A DNA stretch of 64,000 nucleotides from Burhinus oedicnemus (lineage: Eukaryota > Chordata > Aves > Charadriiformes > Burhinidae), in NCBI GenBank assembly GCA_008921705.1, contig VFFE01008422.1, positions 53,531 to 117,530 on the forward strand. The letters run 5' to 3'. This document shows, piece after piece, positions 34,664 to 47,034 of this stretch. Both the position numbers and the translations under genes were made by a program. Position 1 is the stretch's first letter. The number at the start of each line of letters is the position of its first letter. The notes under the pieces are model-generated. The model searched no databases, had not been told where the DNA came from, and worked only from the letters and a program-made list of their open reading frames with translations.

Positions 34664-37600
34664 AACATTAGCCAATGCTTATTAACTTTAGGTGTTGTTG
34701 GTTTAGAAGGAAAATGCTGTGTTTTGCTTATCAAGATCATGGTAACACTAGTATAAAACAATTTGTTTTACAAAAACAAGTCACAAAGGTATTAAGTTTG
34801 GAAGGAACTAAAACAAAGATTAAATAATATTTTTCATTGGATCATTAGTATTTTAGAAACCAGGCAAGAAGGACTGGTCTGTGCCAGATAGATATAAAGA
34901 AAAATCAGACATCCAACATGCAGTTCAGTGCGTGTTTTAAATAGCCAATAAGTATTAACTTAGACCTCTTTACTGGACAAAAATCTGAATATCATCCATA
35001 AAATTCCATTGATTTTTTTTAGAGCAGTGGAGTGCTACAGTCTCAGTTTTAGAATATTAGCTTTTCAGCAAGAAAGAGGATAGCCATAAGTCATCTTTTT
35101 TCAGACTTGTTTCTTTCTTTTTAAAGGCTTCGCATTATTTGTCTCTCTATAATTCTTTTTTCTCCAATCTGACATTCCTTCCTTTTCATTGGTCTTCTGG
35201 GGTAGTAAACTAGAATGGGGAAAACTACTGCATTTAAGAAGAAAATGTTCATTTGGTTTTAACAGTTGGTCTATTTTAAAAAATTGGTTGGGGTATAAAA
35301 TTACCCCATCAAACAAATGAATAATTTTACAACTACCTGTAGTAGTCAACACAGCACTTGCAAAGTCTGTTTGAAGGAGCAGTTTGTTTCATTAGATCAG
35401 TTACTACTGGGAAACATTTATTAGTGCTCAGAAGCTATGGATTATTTCTCATCAACTAATAAGAGGCTACCTATCCTTACACACCTTTGCCTCACTTGTA
35501 TCTTTAAACCATTGGCTCAGAAAATCCCTATTATCTTATGCAGCATTTACTGCTTTTGTTTCTCAGGGTAATATTCTGCTGACATATCTGGGTGAGTGGT
35601 GTGGTCCATTCAGATAGATGTCTTTCTGCATCATTGCGGCTTTGCAATATTAAGGATTGGAAACAATATAAGTGCTATGTGGGGTAAACCATATTCTACC
35701 ATGATTCATCCCTCTGTGCTTCTTCCATTCTGAATACTGCCTATCTATCTGGCACTACTAGAAATGGCACCTAAAAGACATGCCAATATGCACATCTGTG
35801 AGATGCACATGGTGCCTCTCAGTCCACCAGTATCTGTTCTACATCCAGACAGTCCTAAGGCAAGGCTCTTATCGGTGTGCTGTTTGAAAGAATGAGAAAA
35901 CAATAAAAACTCCTTAAAATTCAAAGATTCAAATTCTCTCCTGGTCAAAAATCTATATTATAGACTCCAAAATATTACTGGGAATGTAACTCAGTGCTAG
36001 TATTCTGCATCCAAAACTCAGATTTTCAACAGTTTTCATCATTAAAGAACCTGGTCCTCAGTATAAAAAGACACCTGACATTTACAGATAGACTTCTATC
36101 AGTTTCTGTGCTTTTCAAATCAAACCTGTTAATTTGTGATTTCCGTACAACTTGTTTCCATATCATCTTTGCCATCATTGGTGTACTTTTGTTTTTATTT
36201 TTAACAAAAGCAAAATCTGTCTATATTTTCATTATAATTGAGAACAAATCAAATGGAAATAATGGCTTTGCATAATTCTGTGGGAATTGACTGACCTTTT
36301 ACGTATGTATGTTATATACATAAATATGGCTCTTAGCAATAGTAGCAATAAGACTTTAAGCAAAATAAACAGAGCATCTCTCTTTTCATTCTTGTTTTTT
36401 ATTCTTGGTTTATTGCTTCATTTTTTTTTTTAAATAACATTGAGGTGAATAACTGAAAACTCATTTCACAAACATTTAATTTTTGCAATAAGCTGGTAAT
36501 GGATCTGTACTCAGTCTGGCCTCAGACTATACCATTCTCTTCTTATAAATATCTCAGCAATGTGGGATAAGGATAACACACCAGCCAAATAATCTCCTCT
36601 TCCTGACTCCTGGAAAAAGATATTAGTTGTGTTACAAATTACCATTATACTAAATCATGTTACAGTTATGTCGTGTCCTCAAACCAGAACATTATCCTAG
36701 CAATAAAATATACAATGTGAAAACAAATAAACTCCAAATGATTGCAAAAATGTATTATTTGAAGGAAAAATAAACCTGAAAGGTAAAATCTAAGAACAAA
36801 GTTCAAAACTCAAAGTCTATTTTTTACTGTCAAATTATTAAGCATTCCTTTAAAAATGCTCTTTCTGTGTGCTCATTATTCAGAAATGGGTTTTAAAATA
36901 GCATTTACTGCTTTTGACCAACCACTATGAATATGAACGCATATATTCTTATTTATGTGTTTCAGACAGTCTCTCAGAGAAAGAATATGTCGTATACATG
37001 GTCTAAATGAATAATACATTAATGTTTAGTATCTTCAAAAACAAAATCTGTACCTAAATGCTGCAACTGGTTTACCTACATGGTAAACTGAACTTCTGAA
37101 CTAACTACGTGACTGCAATCCAGACTAACACTCTGCAATTTGAGCAAAATACCACAACAAATACAGAGCTTAAATATTTTTGAATGTTTAGGAGACTCCT
37201 CTACTTCTTACTTGAAGTAAAATGTGTTTTTCCAGATGTTTGACATATAACTGTCAAAATAGCTGTCCAAATCATCTACTTAATTTGAATCAGTATTTAG
37301 TCACGTAAAACATAAACCCAGGTATCCCAAGAAAGATGTGGCAAGTGGTTTTCATGGCAACATCTGGAATTTTTTTGCTATTAGCAGAGAATTCTTTGTG
37401 GGTTAAGTATCACCAAGTGAACCTAATGATTGGTACCAAACTAGACCAAGCTGCAACATTAAGCTACAGAGTTTGAGAAACAAGTTATTTCCACCTCCTT
37501 TGGCAGAAACCATGTGCTGCTCTTAAAGTGAAGGGAAATCGGGCTGAATTTGGGGTAGATCACTCCTTCCTATGGAAAAAATTGCTGAAAGGCACCAAAT

Positions 37601-38132
37601 AGAGGGGGAAGAAATTCCATTCTACTAGTTGATTCAGCAAGGGGTGGAAGCAGAGGGCTGTCCCAGGGTGGAAGCGTAGCCCAGGTGCCCTGGTGGAAGT
37701 GGGAGTGGGAGAGGGGCAGCTCAAGCTGCCTGTCGGCTCTCTGCAATGGAGCTGCTCTGTCCAGGCTCCAGGCATCCTGTAGAGGACCTTGCACTTCAGA
37801 GAGCCATGGCTTGAAGAAATATTGTGTCAAAAGATGACCAAGCTCTCCTTCTGAAGAGAAATGATCACCTGTCCTAATTCTTTCCCCCACCTCTACATTC
37901 TGCTTTTATAAAAGCATGCGGAGGGGGATAATTTTCTCTTCCAGTATTTGAAACATACTCTTACATTCAATCACACATTTTATGCACCACTTCTGATTAT
38001 TCTGATACATTTATGCCCAACATGAAAAATATTATTAGTATCTACAATAATGTAAATGACAAATAAACAGACAACATCTAAGTCCATCCTATTACTGATG
38101 CTGGTGATCAACCTTGGTGTTGTTACATACAT
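34664..38132. other. Non-coding spacer
   Basis: AT-rich, repeat-poor stretch. A somewhat GC-richer patch at 37560-37890 has overlapping minus-strand frames of 71 and 106 codons without a recognisable domain. Confidence 0.5.
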
Positions 38133-38170
38133 TGTCCTGGTTTGAGGTAAAACAGAACCAATTTTCTTTT
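38133..38170 (+). mobile_element. Short LTR family A end fragment
   Basis: TGTCCTGGTTTGAGG followed by taaaacagaaccaattttc matches the first about 35 bp of the family A LTR, then diverges into a T-rich run. Confidence 0.55.
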
Positions 38171-39556
38171 TCTTTTTTTTTCAAGTGAGAACCTGGAACT
38201 GTCTTAGCATGTCTTAAAAGTCCCTTTTCCTAGACTAATTGTATACACAGATGAGTAGAGATAAACACATGTAATCATAAACACAATACTGTTTGAAGGA
38301 AAAAGAAAAAAACAAAACACTAGTAATTTTTCTCCCACTATAGCACAGGTTGGTGCAGACTTCAGTAGTGGCAGATGATATATGAAATATATCAATTTGC
38401 ATATGACACAGCTTCTCTCTTTATTTGAGCGATGGCCCAGTGAAGCTTGCTGAAACAGGATAAAGTTAGTGAAGCCTCTAACAAGGTTCTGTTAGGAGAA
38501 GCCCTATATGCAAAATTCACAGCAGATTATGTTACGAATATTATCAGCTTCACTGGAAAACATTTTCTTGTCTGCACTGGTTAAACCGCATGCTATTAGC
38601 ATCTAAAAACCAGGCTATAGATATCTATAGCATAAATGTACTGCTTGTCAATGCATATGGTTATTATCTTTTTATCAGTTAAATGTGTATCTGATAAATG
38701 CCTTTTCTTAATTAAAAAACATATATATTGCACTTCTAAAGAGTTAATCATAAAAGCATTTTTACTTAACTTACCAGTTACTGAAGCTGGAACGAGTCTT
38801 GCCTTAAACTCTCTACCTGCTCTCATGCTGGTAATCGACAATCTCCCCTCCCCCCTGTGCAGAGATTGCAGTAAACTTAGAAAACTAGCAGGGACAGTGT
38901 TTCAAATGACTTAAGAGAGAGAACAGGAACAATCATTTTGGGTTGGTTTTTTTTTCAGATGAGTACAGTACCTTCAGAAAGAAGGAAGGAAGGGAGGGGA
39001 GAGGAAGTCAACAACTCTTTGCTTTCCTGCAAAAAATAAGGAAACAGCAGATAGCAATCTCATTTTCTCTCAAACAAAATGTTTGGAAAAATAAATATAA
39101 CCAAACCAAAAGGAATTCCTCAAGTATTATATATGCATTATTGGCTTCATAAAACCTACTGTACAGCTTTTTATGTGCAACTAAATTAATGCAATTGAAT
39201 TTCCTGTGTAGTGACTAGGAATAAGACACCCATATCTTACACAGAACAGTTAGCCATAAGCTCATACAGATAATGCAGGCTTTTACTCTAGACAAGGAGT
39301 GATCATACATGTATATATGTATCTTGTTTCCACGGTGATATAGGTAAAAAAATTCCTAAAACCCCTCTTTACTGTGATCAGAAGAAAACAGCAGATTTAT
39401 TTACAGAATGCTGTCAAATGAAAAGAGGGATAGAGGGGATTACAAATATGGTAAGGATCGTAGCTTGATATTGGAGTTGCAGTAACAAGTAATTTATCTC
39501 AAAGACTTGCAATAGAGAAGACATCCTGATTTATCCAAACAAAAACTATGTGCTAT
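38171..39556. other. Non-coding spacer
   Basis: AT-rich sequence with no recognised gene or repeat. Confidence 0.5.
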
Positions 39557-40260
39557 TGTATTGGGTTCGCATATGGAGTGATGCACTTCACTCATAAGAG
39601 AGAAGCAGCAATATATTTATTGATATAAAACAGCCATTTAAGAAAGTTTGATAGTAAATGTGACAGTGGTTTAACAAGATTCAATGGCAAGGTACACTTG
39701 ATTATTTACTGCATAGAGGGCTGCGTCAGACAAAACTGTCAGGGGGACCCTCCCATTGAGTCACATGGTTCAGAGAGGAGTCTAGGTGTGGCTGGACCCA
39801 ACCCTAGTCCCAGACTTGGTCAACGGTTTATGTCTAAAGGATTTTATGTGCACAGTCACTGTAAGATATAAACTTAGTGAAGCTTCAAAGTTCAGCATGC
39901 TATTACTCACTTATCGAGAATCTGTTGCAGCAAGGAATCTCTCAGCCTCGAGGAGTAACTCTGAGAGGCATCCCTACCCAGGGGGAGATCCTGGCATGCA
40001 GCCTGCTGCCATGCAGGAGAGTTCAAAGGGCTCTTGGGCTGATGACTATTTATAGGGGAAAGATGATTGACTTACAGTCATATTTGCATATCGACCACAG
40101 TATCAGTACTGTGGTTAGGTGGGCGTATAGATTAAGTTGCCCTCTGGCTATTGTGTTGTTATCTGTCTCCCTCAAGTCCACTTTGAGCTGGATGTAGCCA
40201 TCATGACCAGACACACCAATCACGACTGCCACGGATGGTTATCACTTGAGCAGGGTTACA
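39557..40260 (-). mobile_element. LTR-like element, family F
   Basis: Putative LTR in minus orientation. It shares several blocks with 50150-50830: caggagagttcaaagggctc versus caggagagctcaaagggtct, a minus-strand TATAAATA box at equivalent places, and a preceding serine of ctgctgccatg / ctgctatcc. The start TGTATTGGG is plausible; the right end is uncertain. No coding capacity is recognised. Confidence 0.5.
40047..40054 (-). promoter_or_regulatory. TATA box of LTR-like element F
   Basis: Minus-strand TATAAATA within ccctataaatagtcatcag; the same motif and neighbourhood recur at 50611-50618. Confidence 0.45.
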
Positions 40261-40304
40261 AGAGATAAAGGTCAGGTTGGAGGCAGGGGGAGCACACCAT
40301 CACA

Positions 40305-41400
40305 GCGTAGCAAGGTTTTGGTAGCGGGGGGGCTGCAGGGGTAGCTACTGTGAGAAGCTGCTAGAAGCTTCCCCTATGTCCGATAGAGCCAATGCCAGCT
40401 GGCTCCAAGAGGGACCTGCCACTGGCCAAAGCTGAGCCAGAAACAGTGGTAGCACCTCTGTGATAACATATTTAAGAAGGGGGAAAAAAACCCAAACGGT
40501 GCAACACCAGCAGCAGTCAGAAGAGAGAGGAGTGAGAATATGTGAGAGAAACAACTCTGCAGACACCAAGGTCAGTGAAGAAGGAGGGAGAGGAGGTGCT
40601 CCAGGCACCAGAGCAGAGATTCCCCTGCAGCCTTTGGTGAAGACTGTGGTGATGAAGGCTGTCGCCCTGCAGCCCATAGAGGTTAACAATGGAGCAGATT
40701 TCCACCTGCAGCCCATGGATACCCGAAGGAGGCTGTGACCCCACAGGAAGCCTGCACTGAAGCAGGCTCCTGGCAGGACCTGTGGACCCGTGAAGAGAGG
40801 AGCCCACACTGGACCAGGTATGCTGACAGGACTTGTGACCTCGTGGGTGACCAACACTGGAGCAGTCTGTTCCTGAAGGACTGCACCCCGTGGAAAGGAC
40901 CCACGCTGGAGCAGTTCATGAAGAACTGCAGCCTGTGGGAAGGACTCAAGTTGGAGAAGCTCACGGAGAACTGTCTCCCATGGGAGGAACCCCATGCTGG
41001 AGCAGGGGAAGAGTGTGAGGAGTCCTCCCCCTGAGGAGGTAGAAGCAGCAGAGACAACATGTGATGAACTGACCACAACCACCATTCCCCATCCCCCTGT
41101 ACTGCTTGGGAGGGAGGAGGTAGAGAAAATCAGGACTGAAGTTGAGCCTGGGAAGAAGGGAGGGGTGGGGGGAAGGTGTTTTAAAATTTAGATTTTATTT
41201 CTCATTATTGTAGTCTGATTTGATTGGCAATAAATTAAATTAATTTTCCCAAGTTGATACTGTTTTGCCCATGACGGTAATTGCTTATCTCGACCCACGA
41301 GCCTTTCGATATATTTTCTCTCCCCTGTCCAGCTGAGGAGGGGGAGTGATAGAGCAGCTTTGCTGGACACGTTGCATCCAGCCAGGGTCAACCCTCCACA
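40305..41400 (+). mobile_element. LTR-like element, family E
   Basis: Bird ERV-type block starting near gcaaggttttggtagcgggg and ending at gccagggtcaaccctccaca (CA end). It contains a run of imperfect tandem units (40627-41020) and an A/T-rich segment with aataaa near 41230. A related minus-strand fragment of its first about 110 bp lies at 49840-49955. The exact left end and target duplication were not found, so LTR status is by resemblance. Confidence 0.55.
40627..41020 (+). repeat. Imperfect tandem repeat inside LTR-like E
   Basis: The clearest three units are 45 bp each: 40881-40925, 40926-40970, 40971-41015, each of the form ctg-c-cc-tggga-gacc-ac-ctggagcag. More degenerate units (45-53 bp) precede them from about 40627. 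Because 45 is a multiple of three, one plus-strand frame (40735-41034) stays open and shows repeated Cys-x3-Trp-x7-Glu-like 15-residue units. Confidence 0.75.
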
Positions 41401-41941
41401 GCTATGCTCTAAGACAGATTTTATAATTTATTTTGTTTCTTTCTTTCCCTATTAAACATATGCAGATGAAATATTCTATAAGCAGCTGGGAGAAGTCTCA
41501 AGATCGCTAGCCCTTTTTCTCCTGGGGGAATTCAACTTATCAGATGTCTGCTGGAAATACAATACAGTGGACAGGAAACAGTCTAGGAGTTTCCTGTGAT
41601 GTGTGGAAGATAACTTCCAGACACAGCTGGTGAGTAAGCCAACTAGGGAAGGTGCCCTGCTGCACCTGTTGTTCGCAAACAGAGGACTTGTGGGTGATGT
41701 GAGGGTTGGAGGCCATCTTGGGCATAGTGATCATGAAATGAGAGAGTTTTTGATTCTTGGAGAAGCAAGGAGGGAGGTCAGCAGAACTGCCACCTTGGAC
41801 TTCTGGAGGGTGGACTTTGGTCTTTTCAGGAGCCTGGTTGACAGAGTCCCTTGGGAGGCAGTCCTGAAGGGCAAAGGAGTCCAGGAAGGCTGGACATTTT
41901 TCAAGAAGAAAACCTTTAAGGTGCAGGACAGGCTGTCCCCA

Positions 41942-43354
41942 TGTCCTGGTTTGAGGTAAAACAGGATCACTTTTGTTCAGTAACTTTACTTTTTAGCTAG
42001 GCCTCTTCTAACTGCTGAAATTAACAGCATGTTGTGCAGAAAACTGTTCACTCTCAGAGTGATAAGACCCATGTTTATAGTTGATGCCAAGGAACGGTAT
42101 GCAGAGAGGCTCCTGCTTATCCTTATTGCTATAACAACCAAGGACAGCCAACTTTGTTACTTGCCCCATTGGAGGGTCGGAAGCGGAAAAGCGTACAGGG
42201 GTCATCCCATCTGCACCGGCCCCAGCTGCCCCCCCGACTGTAGTGGCACAGGTTACACCATCGCCCGTCCCAGTCAAAGCCACGCCTCCACCAGCACCAG
42301 CCACTCCGCAGCCTGCGGTAAAGGCCACACCACCGCCATCTGCCTCAGCACCAGCTGCCCCCCCCAAGGTAGCGGTAAAGGCTACACCACCACCCGTCTC
42401 AGCACAAGTTATTCCAGATACTCAAACTCCATCAGAACCAGTACAAGTTGCCCCAGTGACCAGGAAGCAGAAAAAGAGATCAATTCGTTCACCTGCCCCT
42501 TACGACAAGGACCAGCTCAAGCCAGATAGCTTGGGAGAGGACTCTGATGGAGATCCAGGAGAGGGTCCTTCTAAAGTAGATCCAGGAGAGGGTCCTTCTC
42601 AACCAGCCAAGGGAAAGAGACCTTTTAAAACAGATAAAGGAGGGAGTCCTTCTAAAGCAGATTCAGGAGAGGGTCCTTCTCGGGTAGCATCAACACAGGA
42701 GGACTCAGAAGTAGAGATAGTTGTTAAATCCTTCTCTATGAAGGATTTGCAAAATATGAGGAAGGATTTTAGTCATCATGAAGGTGAAACACTTATCTCC
42801 TGGTTGCTCCGATGCTGGGACAATGGGGCTGATACCATAGACTTGGATGGTAAAGAAGCTAGGCAGTCGGGAAACCTGGCCAGAGATGGAGGTATCGATA
42901 AAGCGATTGGGAGAAAGACAAACATTCTCAGTCTCTGGAGGCGACTGGTGTCAGCCGTAAAGCGCAGGTATCCCTTTAAGGATGATATCGAATGCCGTCC
43001 AAGCAAATGGACCAGCATGGAGAAAGGTATTAAGTACCTGAGAGAACTGGCTGCATGAGAGGTGATTTATAGTGACTGGCAAGCAATTATAGACCTTGAT
43101 GAAATGCCATGCAAACGATCTATGCTGAGAAAGTTTGTACAGAGTGCACCACCAATATATTCCCACACATTATCAACAATGATCTGGGGAGGATCTGATG
43201 TCGACACATCAACAGTAAATGAAGTGGCTAACAGAGTACGACAGTATGAGGACAGTCTCTCTCGTCCCCTCACTGTGGCAGCCATGGAAACACTTGCTGA
43301 GAAAACGGCCGAGAAAATAGTTGAGCAAAATGATAAACTGCCCAAACCACGACA
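41942..43354 (+). mobile_element. ERV-derived chimera: LTR start, gag remnant, LTR terminus
   Basis: 1413-bp insertion bounded by TGTCCTGGTTTGAGG at the left and CCAAACCACGACA at the right, with identical 5-bp flanks CCCCA (41937-41941 and 43355-43359). The first about 270 bp are family A LTR (compare 53218), with a small internal deletion near ggggtcatcccatctgc. At about 42213 it switches to gag-like coding sequence. At about 43341 it switches to the last 14 bp of the family A LTR (cccaaaccacgaca). A complete second LTR, pol and env are absent. Confidence 0.85.
42214..43341 (+). pseudogene. Retroviral gag-like remnant
   Basis: Single plus-strand frame in which the first part is Ala/Pro-rich with repeated VKATPPP units. 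It is followed by an acidic Gly/Pro/Ser stretch of about 10-residue repeats (DPGEGPSKV, DPGEGPSQP, DSGEGPSRV; nucleotide repeat aggagagggtccttct). Then comes a globular segment with WLLRCWDNGA, RDGGIDKAIG and LWRRLVSAVKRRYPF, which resembles the capsid part of gag proteins found in bird ERVs; that assignment is from memory of the family, not from a search. Damage: no ATG at the start because the 5' end is fused to LTR sequence, an in-frame TGA at 43056-43058, and a 3' end fused to an LTR terminus, so nucleocapsid, protease and polymerase are missing. Past the TGA the frame stays open for about 100 codons and runs into the flanking CR1. Not a functional gene. Confidence 0.7.
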
Positions 43355-45373
43355 CCCCATGTGCTGAAAGATGAGCAGGCTGGGAAGAAGATCGGCTTGG
43401 CTAAACAGAGAGCTTTGGCTGGAACTCAGGGCAAAAAAAGAAAAAGAGGGTTTATGACGTTTGGAAGAAAGGGGCAGGCAACTCAGGAGGACTACAAAGA
43501 TGCTGTGAGGCTATGTAGGGAGAAAATTAGAAGGGCCAAAGCCCAACTAGAATTTAATCTGGCTACTGCTGTAAAGATGAAAACAAATGTTTCTGTAAAT
43601 ACATTAACAACAAAAGGAGGACTAAGGAGAATCTCCATCTTTTATTAGATGTGGGGAGAAATATAGTGACAAAGGCTGAGGAAAAGGCTGAGGTACTTAA
43701 TGCCTTCTTTGCCTCAGTCTTTAACAGCAAGACCAGTTGTTCCCTGAGTACCCAGCCCCCTGAGCTAGAAGACAGAGATGCGGAGCAGAATGAAGCCTCC
43801 ATAATCCAATGGGAAATGGTGAGGGACCTGCTACAGCACTTAGACACACACAAGTCTATGGGGCCGGATGGGATCCACCCAAAGGTACTGAGGGAGCTGG
43901 TGGAAGTGCTCACCAAGCCACTTTCCATCATTTATCAGCAGTCCTGGCTAACCGGGGAGGTCCCAGTGGACTGGAGGTTAGCAAATGTGACACCCATCCA
44001 CAAGAAGGGCCGGAAGGAGGATCCGGGGAACTACAGGCCCGTCACGCTGACCTCGGTGCAGGGGAAGATTATGGAGCAGATCATCCTGAGTGCCATCACA
44101 TGGCACATGCAGGACAACCAGGTGAACAGGCCCAGTCAGCATGGGTTTATCAAAGGCAGGTCCTGCTTGACTAACCTGACCTCCTTCTATGACAAGGTGA
44201 CCCCCTTGGTGGATGAGGGAAAGGCTGTGGATGTTGTTTACCTGGACTTCAGTAAAGCCTTCGTCACCATTTCCCACAGCATTCTCCTGGAGAAACTGGC
44301 TGCTCATGGCTTGGATGGTCATACTCTTCTATACTCTTTGCTGGGTAAAAAACTGTCTGGAAGGCCGGGCCCAAAGAATGGTGGTGAATGGAGTTAAATC
44401 CAGTTGGCGGACAGACACAAGTCGTGTTCCCCAGGGCTGAGTACTGGGGCCAGTTCTCTTTAATATCTTCATCAACGACCTGGACGAGGGGATCGAGTGC
44501 ACCCTCAGTAAGTTTGCAGATGACACCAAGTTAAGCGGGAGTGTTGATCTGCTCTACAGAGGGATCTGAACAAGCTGGATCGACGGGCCAAGGCCAATGG
44601 TATGAGCTTCAACAAGGCCAAGTGCCAGGTCCTGCACTTGGGTCACAACAACCCCATGCAGCGCTACAGGCTTGGGGAGGAGTGGCTGGAAAGCTGCCTG
44701 GCAGAAAAGGACCTGGGGGTGTTGGTCGACAGTCGGCTGAATATGAGCCAGCAGTATGCCCAGGTGGCCAAGAAGGCCAACAGCATCCTGGCTTATATCA
44801 GGAATAGTGTGGCCAGCAGGACTAGGGCAGTGATCGTCCCCCTGTACTCGGCACTGGTGAGGCCCCACCTCGAATACTGTGTTCACTTTTGGGCCCCTCA
44901 CTACAAGAAAGACATTGAGGTGCCAGAATGTGTCCAGAGAAGGACAATGAAGCTGGTGAGGGGTCTAGAGCACAAGTCTTCTGAGGAGTGGCTGAGGGAA
45001 CTGGGGTTGTTTATCCTGGAGAAAAGGAGGCTGAGGGGAGACCTTATTGCTCTCTACAACTACCTGAAAGGAGGTCTGTCTCTTCTCCCAAGTAACAAGC
45101 AATAGGACAAGAGGAAATGGCCTCAAGTTGTGCCAAGGGAGGTTTAGATTGGATATTAGGAAAAAATTCTTCACTGAAAGGATTGTCAAGCATTGGAACA
45201 GGCTGCCCAGGGAAGTGGTGGAGTCCCTATCCCTGGAGGTATTTAAAAGATGTGTAGATGTGGTGCTGAGGGACATGGTTTAGTGGTGGGTTTTGGCAGT
45301 GTTCGGTTGATGGTTGGACTCGATGATCTTAAAGGTCCCTTCCAGCCTAGACGATTCTATGATTCTATGATTC

Positions 45374-46811
45374 CTGGCTTCTTTTCTGTATTGAATGTTT
45401 ACTGTAGACTGTTCAGGAATGAGCTGGCAGAATGATAATGGGATCAGAGACATGCAGAGCTGAATCTAAAGGACTCCCCTTCTGTGCTGCAGTATGCAAA
45501 GAACATGGCTCTAGTTACCAGTATTCGGGAATGTATTGGAATTTGTTGTATTGCTAGGCATTAAGGTTGCATACATTGTTGCACAATAATATATTTCGAG
45601 GGGTTTTTTTAATTATTGCAGTCATACCGTATGTCAATTAGTTTCTCAGATTAGAAAATATTAGAACATTAGAAAATATTCTGAAGGTTTTACACTACTA
45701 CCTGTCTTTCATGATCATAATATAGAGTGTTCTCATGACTATGTTCTTGTACAGATAGATTTACCACCCTGTCATCTTAATCTTTTTTATTTTTGAGTCA
45801 GGTAATATCTAATCAATACTTTAATGAGCTATTAGCATTTGCAGAATATAACGTTTGAACCAACCATATTTGTCAACTGTTTGGGGGAGAGAAAAGTGGA
45901 AATTTGTATTAAAAATCATTTAAAGAGGGGAGTTTTCCTCACAATAAACACCTTATTAAAATTTAAAGTGTCTTTTATAACTTATCCTGGGCCAAACTCA
46001 GTTCTGGTAAATGACATTGGCTGCAGTCGTTTAAAGACTGGCTTTTCCTGTATCTTGTATGTAATCATCACAGCTACCTTTATTAAAACAATACCATCCA
46101 AAGCTATTTTAAAATATCATTAAGATGATATGTTTTCATCTTTTAACATGCATAAAGTTATATGAGCAGGATTGTGAGTCCTATTCATGTCAGAGGTGAA
46201 CAAGAACTTGCCTTTGGTCAGTATGTTTGAATTTGGTGTCACATTTGAAGATCTGTAACATGCGGAAAGTTGCCCAAGTATCCACTACATTTTTTGGTGG
46301 TTCCTCAAATCTGGCCATTTGACAGCAGTAAAAGCTGCAGTTTTATTTCTGCTTAGACTGGGAAATTAATGCAGTGTTTCCTCTGATCTGTCTTGGTGAT
46401 CTTACTTGTTTAAGAGTTTTCATGTACTCTAATGTCCATTTAGTGTACTGTAACGCCTGAAATTATTTAACATGTTTATAAGGTTAGGTTGGGCATGTAG
46501 TGTTGTAAAATGTGTTGCTCTTCAGAAACTTCAGAAAATATCAGGAAAAAGCATTTTTGTGTATTTTTCCCTGTGTAGTGATACTTCTTACTTTGTTAGC
46601 TCTGATAATATGACAGTATTTCTCTGGAAGCCTGACAGTACATTTCAAGATGAATCTGAAATGACTATGAATTTATCTAATTTTTGTAACCAGTCTGCAC
46701 TTGCAATTGTTTTGATTTTAGTTATTTTAGTCACCAAACCTGTCTAACATAGACTCTATCTTATATGAAGAAAAATAGTACTAATGATTTTTGAGATGTA
46801 CTTTTGTCCAC
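45374..46811. other. Non-coding spacer
   Basis: AT-rich sequence with no recognised gene or repeat. Confidence 0.5.
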
Positions 46812-47034
46812 AGGTCCACGTCCTTCTTATGCTGGGGGCCCCAGAGCTGGATGCAGTACTCCAGGTGGGGTCTCACAAGAGCAGAGTAGAGGGGCAGAAT
46901 CACCTCCCTCGACCTGCTGGCCATGCTTCTTTTGATGCAGCCCAGGATGCGGTTGGCTTTCTGGGCTGCACGTGCACATTGCCTGCTCATATTCAGTTAT
47001 TCATCCACCAACACCCCCAAGTCCTTCTCCGCAG
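46812..47034 (-). mobile_element. CR1 internal RT fragment
   Basis: Minus-strand CR1 RT thumb segment ([41 protein letters not shown]), truncated at both ends with no 3'UTR or tail, unlike ordinary 5'-truncated copies. It ends at cccccaagtccttctccgcag. The frame is open over the fragment. Confidence 0.88.

Larger units (their letters stand above)
41603..45105 (+). pseudogene. CR1 ORF2 remnant interrupted by the insertion
   Basis: Endonuclease end: 41603-41941 (VEDNFQTQLVSKPTREGALL, GHSDHEMREFLI, DFGLFRSLV). After the insertion: linker 43361-43648. RT 43651-44397: [53 protein letters not shown], and motif A written YLDFSKAFVTISHS, where neighbours have AFDT. A frameshift and a TGA follow motif A/B near 44335-44440. 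[15 protein letters not shown] is read at 44509-44553 in another frame. The thumb 44602-45105 ends early at SLLPSNKQ. Not functional; several independent disablements. Confidence 0.9.
41460..45373 (+). mobile_element. CR1 LINE split by an ERV-derived insertion
   Basis: Plus-strand CR1 in two parts: 41460-41941 (endonuclease C-terminal half) and 43355-45373 (linker, RT, 3'UTR and tail gattctatgattctatgattc). The insertion between them (41942-43354) is flanked by a CCCCA duplication. After removing it the CR1 reads on directly (ggacaggctgtcccca then tgtgctgaaagatgagc). It is 5'-truncated near gcagatgaaatattctat. Confidence 0.9.

Noticed and set aside
37560..37890. Minus-strand frames of 71 and 106 codons in a GC-richer patch
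   Set aside because: Two frames overlap and neither resembles a protein family; no flanking splice sites recognised.
42029..42529. 166-codon plus-strand frame across the LTR-gag joint
   Set aside because: Out of frame with the gag-like sequence; Ser/Thr-rich shadow of the Ala/Pro-rich repeat.
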